Below are positions 17,443 through 26,569 of a stretch of 64,000 bases of DNA, one piece after another. The position numbers and the translations under genes are program-made. The DNA comes from Streptomyces antimycoticus (lineage in GTDB: Bacteria > Actinomycetota > Actinomycetes > Streptomycetales > Streptomycetaceae): positions 8,928,001 to 8,992,000 of the forward strand of contig NZ_BJHV01000001.1 in NCBI RefSeq assembly GCF_005405925.1. Direction: 5' to 3'. The notes beneath the pieces were generated by a model. That model saw nothing but the letters and a program-made list of their open reading frames with translations. It made no database searches and had not been told where the DNA came from. Positions within the stretch are counted from its first letter, which is position 1; every line of letters begins with the position of its first letter.

Positions 17443-17925
17443 CTACGGCGGGTCAGCGCACATGTCCGTACCAGACCTTCTTGGTCCAGATCCGCTCCAG
17501 CCGCACCACCGTGCCGGTCTTGGGGCGTGCCAGATCCGGCCGCCGCCCGCGTACACACCGACGTGGTAGACCCCGTTCCCGGAGTGGAAGAACACCAGGT
17601 CCCCGCCCTTGCGGGAACCGGCCTTGATGTGGCGGGTCCGGTTGTACTGCGCGGCCGCGGTGCGGGGCAGCCGCTTCCCGGCCCGCTTGTAGGCGTACTG
17701 CGTCAGCCCGGAGCAGTCGAAGCGCTTGGGCCCCTCCGCGCCATACTTGTAGGGTGCGCCCTTCTTCGACGCCGCGATCCGCAGCGCCTTGGCCGCGGCG
17801 GTCGCGGCCTCGGCCTCCGGTGGATAGCCCGGCGTCGCCACGGTGCCCCCTACAGCAGCGACGGTGAGGGCCGAGACGGCGCTCGCTCGCGAGAACATCC
17901 TGGGGATACGTATGTGCGCAGACAT
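17443..17925 (-). CDS. secreted NlpC/P60 cell-wall hydrolase, frameshifted near its end
   Basis: 160 residues as sequenced. An N-terminal signal/membrane segment (FSRASAVSALTVAAVGG) precedes a short NlpC/P60 domain with catalytic Cys in RFDCSGLTQYAY and His in YHVGVYAGGG. After GGRIWHAP the reading frame yields an unrelated RPARWCGWSGSG tail. The neighbouring frame reads KTGTVVRLERIWTKKVWYGH and stops at 17453, the normal family ending. One base is missing from the GGGG run at 17522-17525 (plus strand). The catalytic core precedes the break. The predicted role is splitting peptide stems in peptidoglycan. The start at 17925 keeps the signal peptide intact. Confidence 0.8.
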   Translation of the reverse strand: MSAHIRIPRMFSRASAVSALTVAAVGGTVATPGYPPEAEAATAAAKALRIAASKKGAPYKYGAEGPKRFDCSGLTQYAYKRAGKRLPRTAAAQYNRTRHIKAGSRKGGDLVFFHSGNGVYHVGVYAGGGRIWHAPRPARWCGWSGSGPRRSGTDMCADPP

Positions 17926-17947
17926 CACGCGCCACCCTTCGTGGGCC

Positions 17948-17974
17948 GACTCCGCCCGGTGTGGTGGCGGAGTC
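17948..17974. promoter_or_regulatory. inverted repeat in the NlpC/P60 leader
   Basis: GACTCCGCC and GGCGGAGTC are separated by 9 bases and form a perfect 9-base stem, 22 bases before the start codon at 17925. It could fold in the mRNA leader and affect initiation, or bind a dimeric regulator. Symmetry is the only evidence. Confidence 0.4.
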
Positions 17975-18230
17975 CTGTCGTCCCCTGGGATGGTCACGCA
18001 GCCGCGGCGCCGGTTCCGACTCGAGAGGGCGCGGTGTGACGGTGGTCACTGCGGGGCCGTTCGGGTGGTGCCGGCCGCCCCGCCCCACGTCCGTGACCTG
18101 CGCGGACGGCCATGCCGGGGCGTGGCGGGGCGGACGGGGACACGGAGGCGGGACCTCCGCGGGCCGCAAGCCGGCCCGGTCCGGGCCGCCGGAATCCCGC
18201 TCCGCCGTTCGGGCGACGGCCGGGGGCCCC

Positions 18231-18286
18231 GACGGGCGACGGCGGGGCGCCCCCGACGGGCGACGGCGGGGCGGCCTCGACGGGCG
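18231..18286. repeat. 24-base direct repeat, 2.3 copies
   Basis: The block GACGGGCGACGGCGGGGCG occurs at 18231-18249 and 18255-18273 with a period of 24 bases, followed by a partial copy GACGGGCG at 18279. It lies just beyond the stop of the leftward 105-residue gene. Function is unknown; it may be a slippage-prone minisatellite. Confidence 0.6.
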
Positions 18287-18290
18287 CGTC

Positions 18291-18608
18291 TCAGGCGCGC
18301 AGCGCCGGGGGCAGCGTGACCCGCGCCGCGCGCCGCTCCCCGTCCAGCACCCGCAGCGCCCGGGCCAGGGTCGCGGTGTGCAGCTCGCTCTCCCCGCGCT
18401 CATGCATCAGCGCCAGCGCGTCCCGCAGCGCGGTGGCCTTCCCCACCAGGGCCTGGGCGGCCCGCAGACCGCCGTAGGTGTCGCTGCCGCGCGCCGGGTT
18501 GATCCGGCCCAGCAGATCGACCACGTCCAGATAGCCGTCCACGACGCTCCCCTCCGCACGGGTGAGCGCGGGCAGCGGGGGCAGCTCCGGTGGCAGCACC
18601 GCGCTCAC
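18291..18608 (-). CDS. small ClpP-coupled protein of unknown function
   Basis: A 105-residue protein starting at GTG 18608, whose GTGA overlaps the TGA of the clpP-like gene (18605-18608). This means tight translational coupling. It is mostly helical by composition ([16 protein letters not shown], then [20 protein letters not shown]) with a basic end. It has no signal peptide, zinc motif or known domain. The coupling suggests an adaptor, regulator or subunit working with this ClpP paralogue, but that is inference from position only. Confidence 0.65.
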   Translation of the reverse strand: MSAVLPPELPPLPALTRAEGSVVDGYLDVVDLLGRINPARGSDTYGGLRAAQALVGKATALRDALALMHERGESELHTATLARALRVLDGERRAARVTLPPALRA

Positions 18609-19240
18609 CTCGCCCGCAGCGGCGTGCCCGGCCGCTTACGGCTCTGGGTGACCTGGTCCACCAGCCCGTAGGCCACCGCGCCCTCGGCGTCGAAGATCTT
18701 GTCGCGGTCGATATCGGCCCGGATCCGCTCGGCGCTCTGGCCGGTGTGCCGCACCAGCATCTGCTCGAGCATCTCCTGGGTGCGCCGCAGCTCATTGGCC
18801 TGGATCTCGAGATCGGAGGTGGTGCCCTCGACCGGCTCGGCGAACGCGGCCTGGTGGATGAGGATCCGCGCCCCCGGCAGGGCCAGCCGCTTGCCCGGGG
18901 TGCCGGCGGCCAGCAGCACGGCGGCCGCCGAGGCGGCCTGGCCCAGGCAGATCGTCTCGATGTCGCAGGAGATGAAGTGCAGGGTGTCGTAGACCGCCGT
19001 CATGGCCCCGAACGAGCCGCCGGGCGAGTTGATGTAGAGCGAGATGTCCTGCTCGGGCGCGGCGTGCTCGAGATGGATCAGCTGCGCGATCACATCGTTG
19101 GCGGCGGTGTCGTCGATGGGGGTGCCGAGGAAGACGATGCGCTCGGAGAGCAGCTTGGAGTACGGGTCCATGGTGTGCGTCCCCGAGCTGGTGCGCTCGG
19201 TGAACTCGGGCAGGACATAGCGCGCGGTCGATCGTTCCAT
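18605..19240 (-). CDS. clpP: ATP-dependent Clp protease proteolytic subunit paralogue
   Basis: 211 residues with the full catalytic triad: S104 in GQAASAA, H129 in ILIHQ and D176 in ADIDRD. The oligomer-contact region [18 protein letters not shown] is conserved. Streptomyces carry several clpP genes; this copy stands alone, without clpX or a second clpP, and with an unusual coupled partner downstream. It is divergent from an orphan YefM/Phd antitoxin gene, sharing an 84-base control region with a YefM-type operator. The start at 19240 ([13 protein letters not shown]) fits the family; the frame upstream is antisense to yefM. Confidence 0.88.
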   Translation of the reverse strand: MERSTARYVLPEFTERTSSGTHTMDPYSKLLSERIVFLGTPIDDTAANDVIAQLIHLEHAAPEQDISLYINSPGGSFGAMTAVYDTLHFISCDIETICLGQAASAAAVLLAAGTPGKRLALPGARILIHQAAFAEPVEGTTSDLEIQANELRRTQEMLEQMLVRHTGQSAERIRADIDRDKIFDAEGAVAYGLVDQVTQSRKRPGTPLRAR

Positions 19241-19291
19241 CGCGTCACCTCTCGGCGTCGTCGGGCGTCGTGGGCTTGGCTCCGTAAAAAA

Positions 19292-19324
19292 TGTACAGGA
19301 TGTACATCCCGATATGATGGGAGC
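19292..19324 (+). promoter_or_regulatory. YefM-type operator and leaderless promoter
   Basis: Two TGTACA hexamers at 19292-19297 and 19301-19306 lie 9 bases apart. TGTACA is the known core of the yefM-yoeB operator in E. coli, where two such palindromes sit side by side. Downstream, TATGAT (19313-19318) is a good -10 box. With the usual 6-7 base spacing, transcription would begin at or within a base of the ATG at 19325, so the mRNA would be leaderless. The same sites could repress the divergent clpP. Confidence 0.65.
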
Positions 19325-19639
19325 ATGGCTTACGAGATTCCGGTGACGCAAGCCCGTGCAGAGCTCGCGGAGCTGATCAACCGCGTGGTGTACGGCGGCG
19401 AGAGGGTGGTCGTCACGCGCCACGGGAAGCCGCTTGTCGCCTTCGTCTCCGCCGCTGACCTGCAGCGGCTGGAGGAGATCGAAGCGGCCGCGGAGGAGCG
19501 CGCGGAGGAGCAGGTGATCAGCACCGTGTCGTCGATGCGCCCCACCTCGTCCGCTCCGGGCGAACGGCGGCGCTTCGGTATCGCGGCGGAACACAACGGC
19601 CCGGACGCCGGGGATCGGCGTCCGGGCCGCGAGGAGTGA
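19325..19639 (+). CDS. YefM/Phd-family antitoxin without a toxin gene
   Basis: 104 residues. The first 75 match the Phd/YefM fold: [20 protein letters not shown], then [27 protein letters not shown]. The N-terminal half binds DNA as a dimer and the C-terminal half normally wraps a RelE/YoeB toxin. No toxin gene follows: the next gene is a convergent aminopeptidase. The final 12 codons run through a 12-base perfect hairpin (19598-19628), so the last residues are dictated by RNA structure. It is likely autoregulated through the TGTACA sites just upstream. Confidence 0.85.
   Translation: MAYEIPVTQARAELAELINRVVYGGERVVVTRHGKPLVAFVSAADLQRLEEIEAAAEERAEEQVISTVSSMRPTSSAPGERRRFGIAAEHNGPDAGDRRPGREE
19598..19628. 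terminator. 12-base perfect hairpin overlapping the 3' end of the antitoxin gene
   Basis: GGCCCGGACGCC (19598-19609) pairs with GGCGTCCGGGCC (19617-19628) around a 7-base loop. It is inside the antitoxin frame and 60 bases from the convergent aminopeptidase stop, so it can act as a bidirectional terminator. A second weaker stem (GACCGGC and GCCGGTC) follows at 19653-19671. Confidence 0.65.
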
Positions 19640-19687
19640 CGGACGGGACAGGACCGGCTCAGCGCCGGTCGGGTGCGGGGGCGCTCG

Positions 19688-21267
<1,580 letters not shown>

Positions 21268-21283
21268 CGGGAGGGGCGTATCC

Positions 21284-21595
21284 GTGATCCCCGGAGAGAT
21301 CCTGCACGCCGATGAGCCGGTGACCCTCAACGAGGGGCGGCCCGTCACCCGTCTCACTGTGCTCAACGCCGCCGACCGGCCCGTCCAGGTCGGTTCCCAC
21401 TACCACTTCGCCGAGGCCAACCCCGGCCTCGACTTCGACCGCGCCGCCGCCCGCGGCAAGCGGCTGGACATCGCCGCGGGCACCGCCGTGCGCTTCGAAC
21501 CGGGCATCCCCGTCGAGGTCGCCCTGATCCCGATCGCGGGGGAGCGGATCGTGCCGGGGCTGCGCGGGGAGACGGGAGGACGGCTCGATGGCTGA
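21284..21595 (+). CDS. ureB: urease subunit beta
   Basis: 103 residues starting at GTG 21284. [18 protein letters not shown] and [18 protein letters not shown] are the UreB signatures, and RFEPG and [15 protein letters not shown] follow. It is the beta-rich subunit that caps UreC and helps control access to the active site. Its last 8 bases overlap the start of ureC, so the two are translationally coupled. Confidence 0.96.
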   Translation: MIPGEILHADEPVTLNEGRPVTRLTVLNAADRPVQVGSHYHFAEANPGLDFDRAAARGKRLDIAAGTAVRFEPGIPVEVALIPIAGERIVPGLRGETGGRLDG

Positions 21596-23309
21596 GCTCC
21601 ACCGCGCGGCGTACGCCGATCTCTTCGGCCCCACCACCGGGGACCGCATCCGGCTCGCCGACACCGACCTGTTCATCGAGATCGAGGAGGACCGCGGCGG
21701 CGGGCCCGGCCGGGCCGGGGACGAGGCGGTCTTCGGCGGCGGCAAGGTGATCCGCGAATCCATGGGCCAGTCCCGCGCCACCCGCGCCGAGGGCACCCCC
21801 GACACCGTGATCACCGGCGCGGTCGTGCTCGACCACTGGGGCGTCGTCAAGGCGGATATCGGCCTGCGTGACGGCCGTATCACCGGTATCGGCAAGGCCG
21901 GGAACCCCGACACCATGGACGGCGTCCACCCCGACCTCGTCATCGGGCCCGAGACCGAGGTCATCGCGGGCAACGGCAAGATCCTCACCGCGGGCGCCAT
22001 CGACGCCCATGTTCACTTCATCTCCCCGACCCTCGTCGACCAGGCGCTCTGCTCCGGGATCACCACCCTCGTCGGCGGCGGCACCGGCCCCGCCGAGGGC
22101 ACCAAGGCGACCACCATCACCCCCGGCCCCTGGCATCTCGCCCGGATGTTCGAGGCACTGGAGGGATATCCGGTCAACATCGGACTGCTCGGCAAGGGCA
22201 ATACCGTCTCGCGCGAGGCGATGCGGTCCCAACTGCGCGGCGGAGCCCTCGGATTCAAGATCCATGAGGACTGGGGGGCGACTCCCGCCGCCATCGACGC
22301 CTGCCTCGGCGTCTGCGAGAAGAGCGGCGCCCAGCTCGCCATCCACACCGACACCCTCAACGAGGCGGGCTTCGTCGGCGACACCCTCGCCGCCATCGCC
22401 GGGCGCTGCGTCCACGCGTATCACACCGAGGGTGCGGGCGGCGGGCACGCACCCGACATCATCACCGTGGTCTCCCAGCCGCATGTGCTGCCCAGCTCCA
22501 CCAATCCGACGCGCCCGCACACCGTCAACACCGTCGAGGAACACCTCGACATGCTGATGGTCTGCCACCACCTCAACCCGGCCGTCCCCGAGGACCTCGC
22601 CTTCGCCGAGTCCCGCATCCGGCCCAGCACCATCGCCGCCGAGGACGTGCTGCACGACCTCGGCGCGATCTCGATCATCTCCTCCGACTCCCAGGCCATG
22701 GGACGGATCGGCGAGGTGGTGCTGCGCACCTGGCAGACCGCGCATGTGATGAAGCGGCGGCGCGGCGCCCTCCCCGGCGACGGCCCCGCCGACAACCACC
22801 GGGCACGCCGCTATGTCGCCAAATACACCATCAACCCGGCGGTGGCGCAGGGCCTCGACGGGGAGATCGGCTCCATCGAGACCGGGAAGCTGGCCGATCT
22901 CGTGCTGTGGGACCCCGCGTTCTTCGGCGTCAAACCGCAACTGGTGATCAAGGGCGGACAGATCGCCTACGCGCAGATGGGCGACGCCAACGCCTCCATC
23001 CCGACCCCGCAGCCCGTCCTGCCGCGCCCCATGTTCGGCGCACTCGGCCGCGCGGCGGCCACGGGCTCGGTCAACTTCGTGACCCAGGCGGCGCTGGACG
23101 ACGGACTGGTGGACCGGCTGGCGCTCGGTAAGCGGTTCGCCCCGATCCGCTCCACCCGAGGGGTCACCAAGGCGGACATGCGGGAGAACGACGCCCTGCC
23201 GCGGGTCGAGGTCGACCCCGACACGTTTACGGTGACGATCGACGGCGAGCCCGTGGAACCGGCTCCGGCGGCGGAACTTCCCATGGCCCAGCGGTACTTC
23301 CTCTTCTGA
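21588..23309 (+). CDS. ureC: urease subunit alpha (catalytic)
   Basis: 573 residues, full length. The nickel ligands are H141 and H143 (AHVHF), the carbamylated K224 ([10 protein letters not shown]), H253, H279 ([13 protein letters not shown]) and D367 (SSDSQAMG). The active-site flap is MVCHHLN with C326 and H327. It hydrolyses urea to ammonia and carbamate in the cytoplasm. Nothing is missing, so the enzyme should be active once UreDFG load nickel. It overlaps ureB by 8 bases and is followed after 10 bases by ureF. Confidence 0.98.
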   Translation: MAELHRAAYADLFGPTTGDRIRLADTDLFIEIEEDRGGGPGRAGDEAVFGGGKVIRESMGQSRATRAEGTPDTVITGAVVLDHWGVVKADIGLRDGRITGIGKAGNPDTMDGVHPDLVIGPETEVIAGNGKILTAGAIDAHVHFISPTLVDQALCSGITTLVGGGTGPAEGTKATTITPGPWHLARMFEALEGYPVNIGLLGKGNTVSREAMRSQLRGGALGFKIHEDWGATPAAIDACLGVCEKSGAQLAIHTDTLNEAGFVGDTLAAIAGRCVHAYHTEGAGGGHAPDIITVVSQPHVLPSSTNPTRPHTVNTVEEHLDMLMVCHHLNPAVPEDLAFAESRIRPSTIAAEDVLHDLGAISIISSDSQAMGRIGEVVLRTWQTAHVMKRRRGALPGDGPADNHRARRYVAKYTINPAVAQGLDGEIGSIETGKLADLVLWDPAFFGVKPQLVIKGGQIAYAQMGDANASIPTPQPVLPRPMFGALGRAAATGSVNFVTQAALDDGLVDRLALGKRFAPIRSTRGVTKADMRENDALPRVEVDPDTFTVTIDGEPVEPAPAAELPMAQRYFLF

Positions 23310-23319
23310 GGGGCTCGTC

Positions 23320-24369
23320 ATGACCATGAACGAGATCCCGCCGCCGACTCCTGGGGACGGGGGTGGTTCGGCCACGGGTGGGCCGTCGGCGGACTCTCCC
23401 CAGCCCCGCCCCTTCCCGCAACCAGGGGACTGCGCCCCCTGGACCCCCGGCACCCTGCCCCCGGACGGACCGCATCCGGCCCGCCGGGCGGCGGAGGGCA
23501 TGCCCGTCGGGCGAACGGCGGGGACGGGGCCACGGGCCGCGCAAGGGGGGTGCGGGGGCGGGGGCGTGGGCCGGGGCGAGGTCCAGGGCGAAGCCTGCGA
23601 CGGGGTTCGAGGTGAAGTGCCCGGTGGGGTCCGGGGCGACCCCGCTGGTGGGGTCCGGGGCGACGTGTCCGGTGGGGTTCGGGGTGAAGCCCGCGGTGGG
23701 GTCGCCGCGTTGCTCATCCTTGCCGATGGGCGGTTCCCGGCCGGGGGCCATGCTCACTCCGGCGGGGCCGAGGCTGCTGTCGCGGCGGGCCGGATCCGTG
23801 ATGCGGACTCCCTGGAGGCGTTCTGCCGGGGCCGGTTGCACACCGCCGGGCTCACCGCGGCCGGGCTCGCCGCCGCGGCCGCCGCCGGGCTCGACCCGCT
23901 CGTGCTGGACGAGGCGGCGGACGCCCGTACCCCAGCCTCCGCGCTGCGCACCACCGCCCGGCGGCTCGGGCGCCAGCTGATGCGCGCCGCCCGGGCCACC
24001 TGGCCGTCGACCGAGCTGGACGCCCTCGCGGCCGCCCGGCCGCGCGGGGCGCATCAGCCCGTGGTGCTCGGACTCACCGCGCGCGCCGCGGGACTCGGGC
24101 CGTCGGACGCCGCGTACGCCGCCGGGTACGAGGCGGTGAGCGGGCCCGCGACCGCCGCTGTACGGCTGCTGAGCCTGGACCCCTTCCACGCCACCGCTGT
24201 CCTCGCCCGCCTCGCCCCCGAACTCGACCACGTCGCGGCCCGCGCCGCCGAGGCGGCTCGGCGCGCCCTCGACGACGGTCCGGGCGCGCTGCCCGCCGCC
24301 TCCGCACCCCTGCTCGACATCGCCGCCGAACAGCACGCCACCTGGTCCGTACGTCTCTTCGCCTCATGA
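23320..24369 (+). CDS. ureF: urease accessory protein UreF with a long repeat-bearing N-terminus
   Basis: 349 residues. The UreF fold starts near residue 129 ([19 protein letters not shown]) and continues with [20 protein letters not shown] and [14 protein letters not shown] to the end; about 220 residues is normal. The first 128 residues are a Pro/Gly-rich extension ending in five tandem 8-residue units (G-[E/D]-x-x-G-G-V-R, residues 90-128). The ATG at 23320 has GAGGGG six bases upstream, and no good ATG lies near the core, so the extension is probably translated. UreF joins UreD and UreG in the nickel-loading complex. Confidence 0.87.
   Translation: MTMNEIPPPTPGDGGGSATGGPSADSPQPRPFPQPGDCAPWTPGTLPPDGPHPARRAAEGMPVGRTAGTGPRAAQGGCGGGGVGRGEVQGEACDGVRGEVPGGVRGDPAGGVRGDVSGGVRGEARGGVAALLILADGRFPAGGHAHSGGAEAAVAAGRIRDADSLEAFCRGRLHTAGLTAAGLAAAAAAGLDPLVLDEAADARTPASALRTTARRLGRQLMRAARATWPSTELDALAAARPRGAHQPVVLGLTARAAGLGPSDAAYAAGYEAVSGPATAAVRLLSLDPFHATAVLARLAPELDHVAARAAEAARRALDDGPGALPAASAPLLDIAAEQHATWSVRLFAS
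23587..23703 (+). repeat. 24-base tandem repeat inside ureF
   Basis: Five successive 24-base units encode [32 protein letters not shown] and G-E-A-R-G-G-V. GGTGGGGT recurs once per unit. The unit is a multiple of three, so copy-number changes keep the frame. It lies directly before the conserved UreF core. Confidence 0.85.
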
Positions 24370-24427
24370 CCGGGGCAGTTGGCCGCGGCCCACATCCCCC
24401 GCACCCCGTTGGAACACCGGAGCCGTC

Positions 24428-25120
24428 ATGCATCTCGACCACGCGGACACCTACCCCCCGCGCCACACCTACGGCGCCGTCGCCCCCCACCGCCCCGACG
24501 GCACCCGCCGCGCGCTGCGCATCGGCCTCGGCGGACCGGTGGGCTCGGGCAAGACCGCGACCGTCGCCGCGCTGTGCCGGGCGCTGCGCGACCAACTCTC
24601 CATCGCCGTCGTCACCAATGACATCTACACCCGTGAGGACGCCGAGTTCCTGCTGCGCAATGCCGTACTGCCGGCCGAGCGCATCACCGCCGTGGAGACC
24701 GGAGCCTGCCCGCACACCGCGATCCGCGATGACATCTCGGCCAACCTGGAGGCGGTCGAGGAGCTCGAGGAGACCGTGGGCCCGCTCGATCTGATCCTCG
24801 TCGAGTCCGGTGGTGACAACCTCACCGCGACCTTCTCCAAGGGCCTGGTCGACGCGCAGGTGTTCGTCATCGATGTCGCGGGCGGCGACGACATCCCCCG
24901 TAAGGGCGGCCCCGGCGTGACCACCGCCGATCTGCTCGTCGTCAACAAGACCGACCTCGCTCCGTACGTCGGCTCCGACCTGGAGCGCATGGCCCGCGAC
25001 GCCAAGGCCCAGCGCGGTGAACTCCCCGTCGCCTTCACCTCCCTGGTCGCCGAGGACGGCGTCCGTCCCGTCGCTGACTGGGTCCGCGCACGCCTGGCCG
25101 CCTGGACGGCGGCGGCATGA
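24428..25120 (+). CDS. ureG: urease accessory GTPase UreG
   Basis: 230 residues of the SIMIBI GTPase class. P-loop [10 protein letters not shown] is at about 36-45, the metal-binding CPH motif is in [13 protein letters not shown], and [11 protein letters not shown] is the guanine-binding loop. GTP hydrolysis drives nickel delivery to UreC. The N-terminus is short with several His residues ([16 protein letters not shown]) but lacks a long poly-His stretch. The gene follows ureF after 58 bases, and its TGA overlaps the ureD ATG as ATGA (25117-25120). Confidence 0.96.
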   Translation: MHLDHADTYPPRHTYGAVAPHRPDGTRRALRIGLGGPVGSGKTATVAALCRALRDQLSIAVVTNDIYTREDAEFLLRNAVLPAERITAVETGACPHTAIRDDISANLEAVEELEETVGPLDLILVESGGDNLTATFSKGLVDAQVFVIDVAGGDDIPRKGGPGVTTADLLVVNKTDLAPYVGSDLERMARDAKAQRGELPVAFTSLVAEDGVRPVADWVRARLAAWTAAA

Positions 25121-26441
25121 CGCCCGACCCGTACGCCGCGCCCCGCGCGGAGCCGCCCTGGGCGGGCCGCCCGGCCGCATCGGGCGGGGTACGGCCGCAC
25201 CCCGCGCCGCGGACGTCCGGACGCGGATCGGCGCGGGAATCCCCGGCCAACGAACGTGCCCCGGGCGCCTCCGGTTCGAATGCCGTCCCCGGTTCGAACG
25301 CCATCCCCGGTACGAATGCCGTCCCTGGTACGTCGGGCACCTCCGATACGTTGGGCACCTCCGATACGTCGGGCATCCTCGGTACACCGGGCACCCGCAC
25401 GCCGGGCACCCTCGGTACGGAGGCCGTCCCCGGTGCGCCGGGCACCTCAGATACGAGGGGCACCCCCGGTACACCGGGCACCTCCGATGTGAGGGGCATC
25501 CCCGACACGTCGGGCACCTCAGATACGAGGGGCATCCCCGGTACACCGAGCGCGTCCGGCACACGGGGCACCCGCACGCCGGGCACCCTCGGCACGAACG
25601 GCACCCCGCTACACCAGCCACCCCCGCTACACCGACCACCCCCGGTACCCCACGCGCCCCCGGCACCCCACGCACCCCAGCCACCGCCGTACAGGCCACC
25701 GCCCGCATCCTCGCCGAGATGGACGGGCGTGGTGGCACCGCGTTGCCTGTCCTCGTCGGGGGCGGCCCGCTCGCGCTGCGGCGTACCCGGGCCGTGGGTG
25801 GGGAGGCGCGCGTCACCGTGGTCGGTGCCATGAGCGCGCCCCTTGGTGGGGACCGGATCGCCCTGGAGGCGACCGCCGGACCGGGCGCTCGGCTGCACAT
25901 CGGCTCCGCCGCGGCCACCATCGCCCTGCCCGGGCGGTCGGGCCGGCCCGCCCACTACGAGATCCGGCTGACAGTCGCCGACGGCGCGACCCTGTACTGG
26001 CTGCCCGAGCCTCTCATCTCCGCCCAGGGCAGCGATCTGCGCATGACGACCCGGGTCGAACTCGCCCCCACCGCCCGCCTGGTGCTCCGCGAGGAGCAGA
26101 TCCTGGGCCGTACCGGCGAATCCCCGGGCCATCTGACGGCCCGCCTCACCGTCCACCGCGCCGGGCGGCCCCTCCTCGACCAGGAACTCTCCTACGGCCC
26201 CGGCCCCGGCCCCGGCGCCCTGGGCTGGGACGGCGGCGCGGTGCTCGGCGGCCACCGCGCGGTGGGCCAGCTCCTCGTCGTCGACCCGTCCTACGCCATG
26301 AGCCCGCTCGCCCCCCGCGCCCTCACCGGGACCGCCGTCCTCACGCCCCTGACCGGCCCCGCCGCCCTGGCCACCGCCGTGGCGCCGGACGCGATCCACC
26401 TCCGTCGCGCCCTCGATGAGGCGGCCGCGGCCGTGGGCTGA
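25117..26441 (+). CDS. ureD: urease accessory protein UreD, frameshifted in a repeat-rich N-terminus
   Basis: The ATG at 25117 overlaps the ureG stop. Its frame reads a Gly/Thr/Pro/Ser-rich segment ([13 protein letters not shown] and similar) to about 25605. The conserved UreD core lies one frame away: [20 protein letters not shown] (from about 25696), then [28 protein letters not shown] and [14 protein letters not shown]. One base is missing from the CCCC run at 25604-25607; restoring it gives a continuous 441-residue protein. The repeat character passes smoothly across the break, which supports this. UreD is the apo-urease scaffold. No other start serves the core frame well. Confidence 0.8.
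25261..25690 (+). repeat. 18-base minisatellite in the 5' part of ureD
   Basis: About twenty imperfect copies of an 18-base unit (typical form GGTACGTCGGGCACCTCC, with GATACGAGGGGCATCCCC and similar variants) encode a six-residue pattern such as G-T-S-G-T-S or D-T-R-G-I-P. From 25609 the unit changes to CTACACCGACCACCCCCG, still with period 18. Two or three units are shortened by three bases. It is a likely site of copy-number change between strains. Confidence 0.85.
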
Positions 26442-26569
26442 TGTTCACGTCTTGATAAAGAAACGGCGGTTTGCCCTGTACTCGGCGGTAAGCAAGACAG
26501 AAGAATCCTGCCTGACACTCTGTGATCATCGCCGCTCCAGGCGGCGCAACAAAGCAGGGGGATTACTAC

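Larger units (their letters stand above)
17926..18290. other. 365-base gene-free region upstream of the NlpC/P60 gene
   Basis: This G/C-rich stretch holds no gene I can support. A perfect 9-base inverted repeat, GACTCCGCC (17948-17956) with GGCGGAGTC (17966-17974), lies 22 bases above the NlpC/P60 start and could be an operator or a leader hairpin. At 18231-18286 there are two full copies and one partial copy of a 24-base direct repeat (GACGGGCGACGGCGGGGCG plus five bases). I looked for the c-di-AMP riboswitch that often precedes such genes and did not find its core. Confidence 0.5.

Noticed and set aside
17926..18120. c-di-AMP (ydaO-type) riboswitch before the NlpC/P60 gene
   Set aside because: I looked because such genes often carry one in actinobacteria, but the conserved core sequences are not present on the minus strand.
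19325..19639. Complete type II toxin-antitoxin pair
   Set aside because: No RelE, YoeB or Doc-like frame lies on either strand next to the antitoxin gene.
21363..23717. 784-codon open frame opposite ureC
   Set aside because: Antisense to a complete ureC with all nickel ligands; composition is Gly/Asp/Val-rich shadow sequence.
25261..25690. CRISPR-like array
   Set aside because: The repeats are directly adjacent 18-base units without spacers and are translated as part of ureD, so it is a minisatellite.
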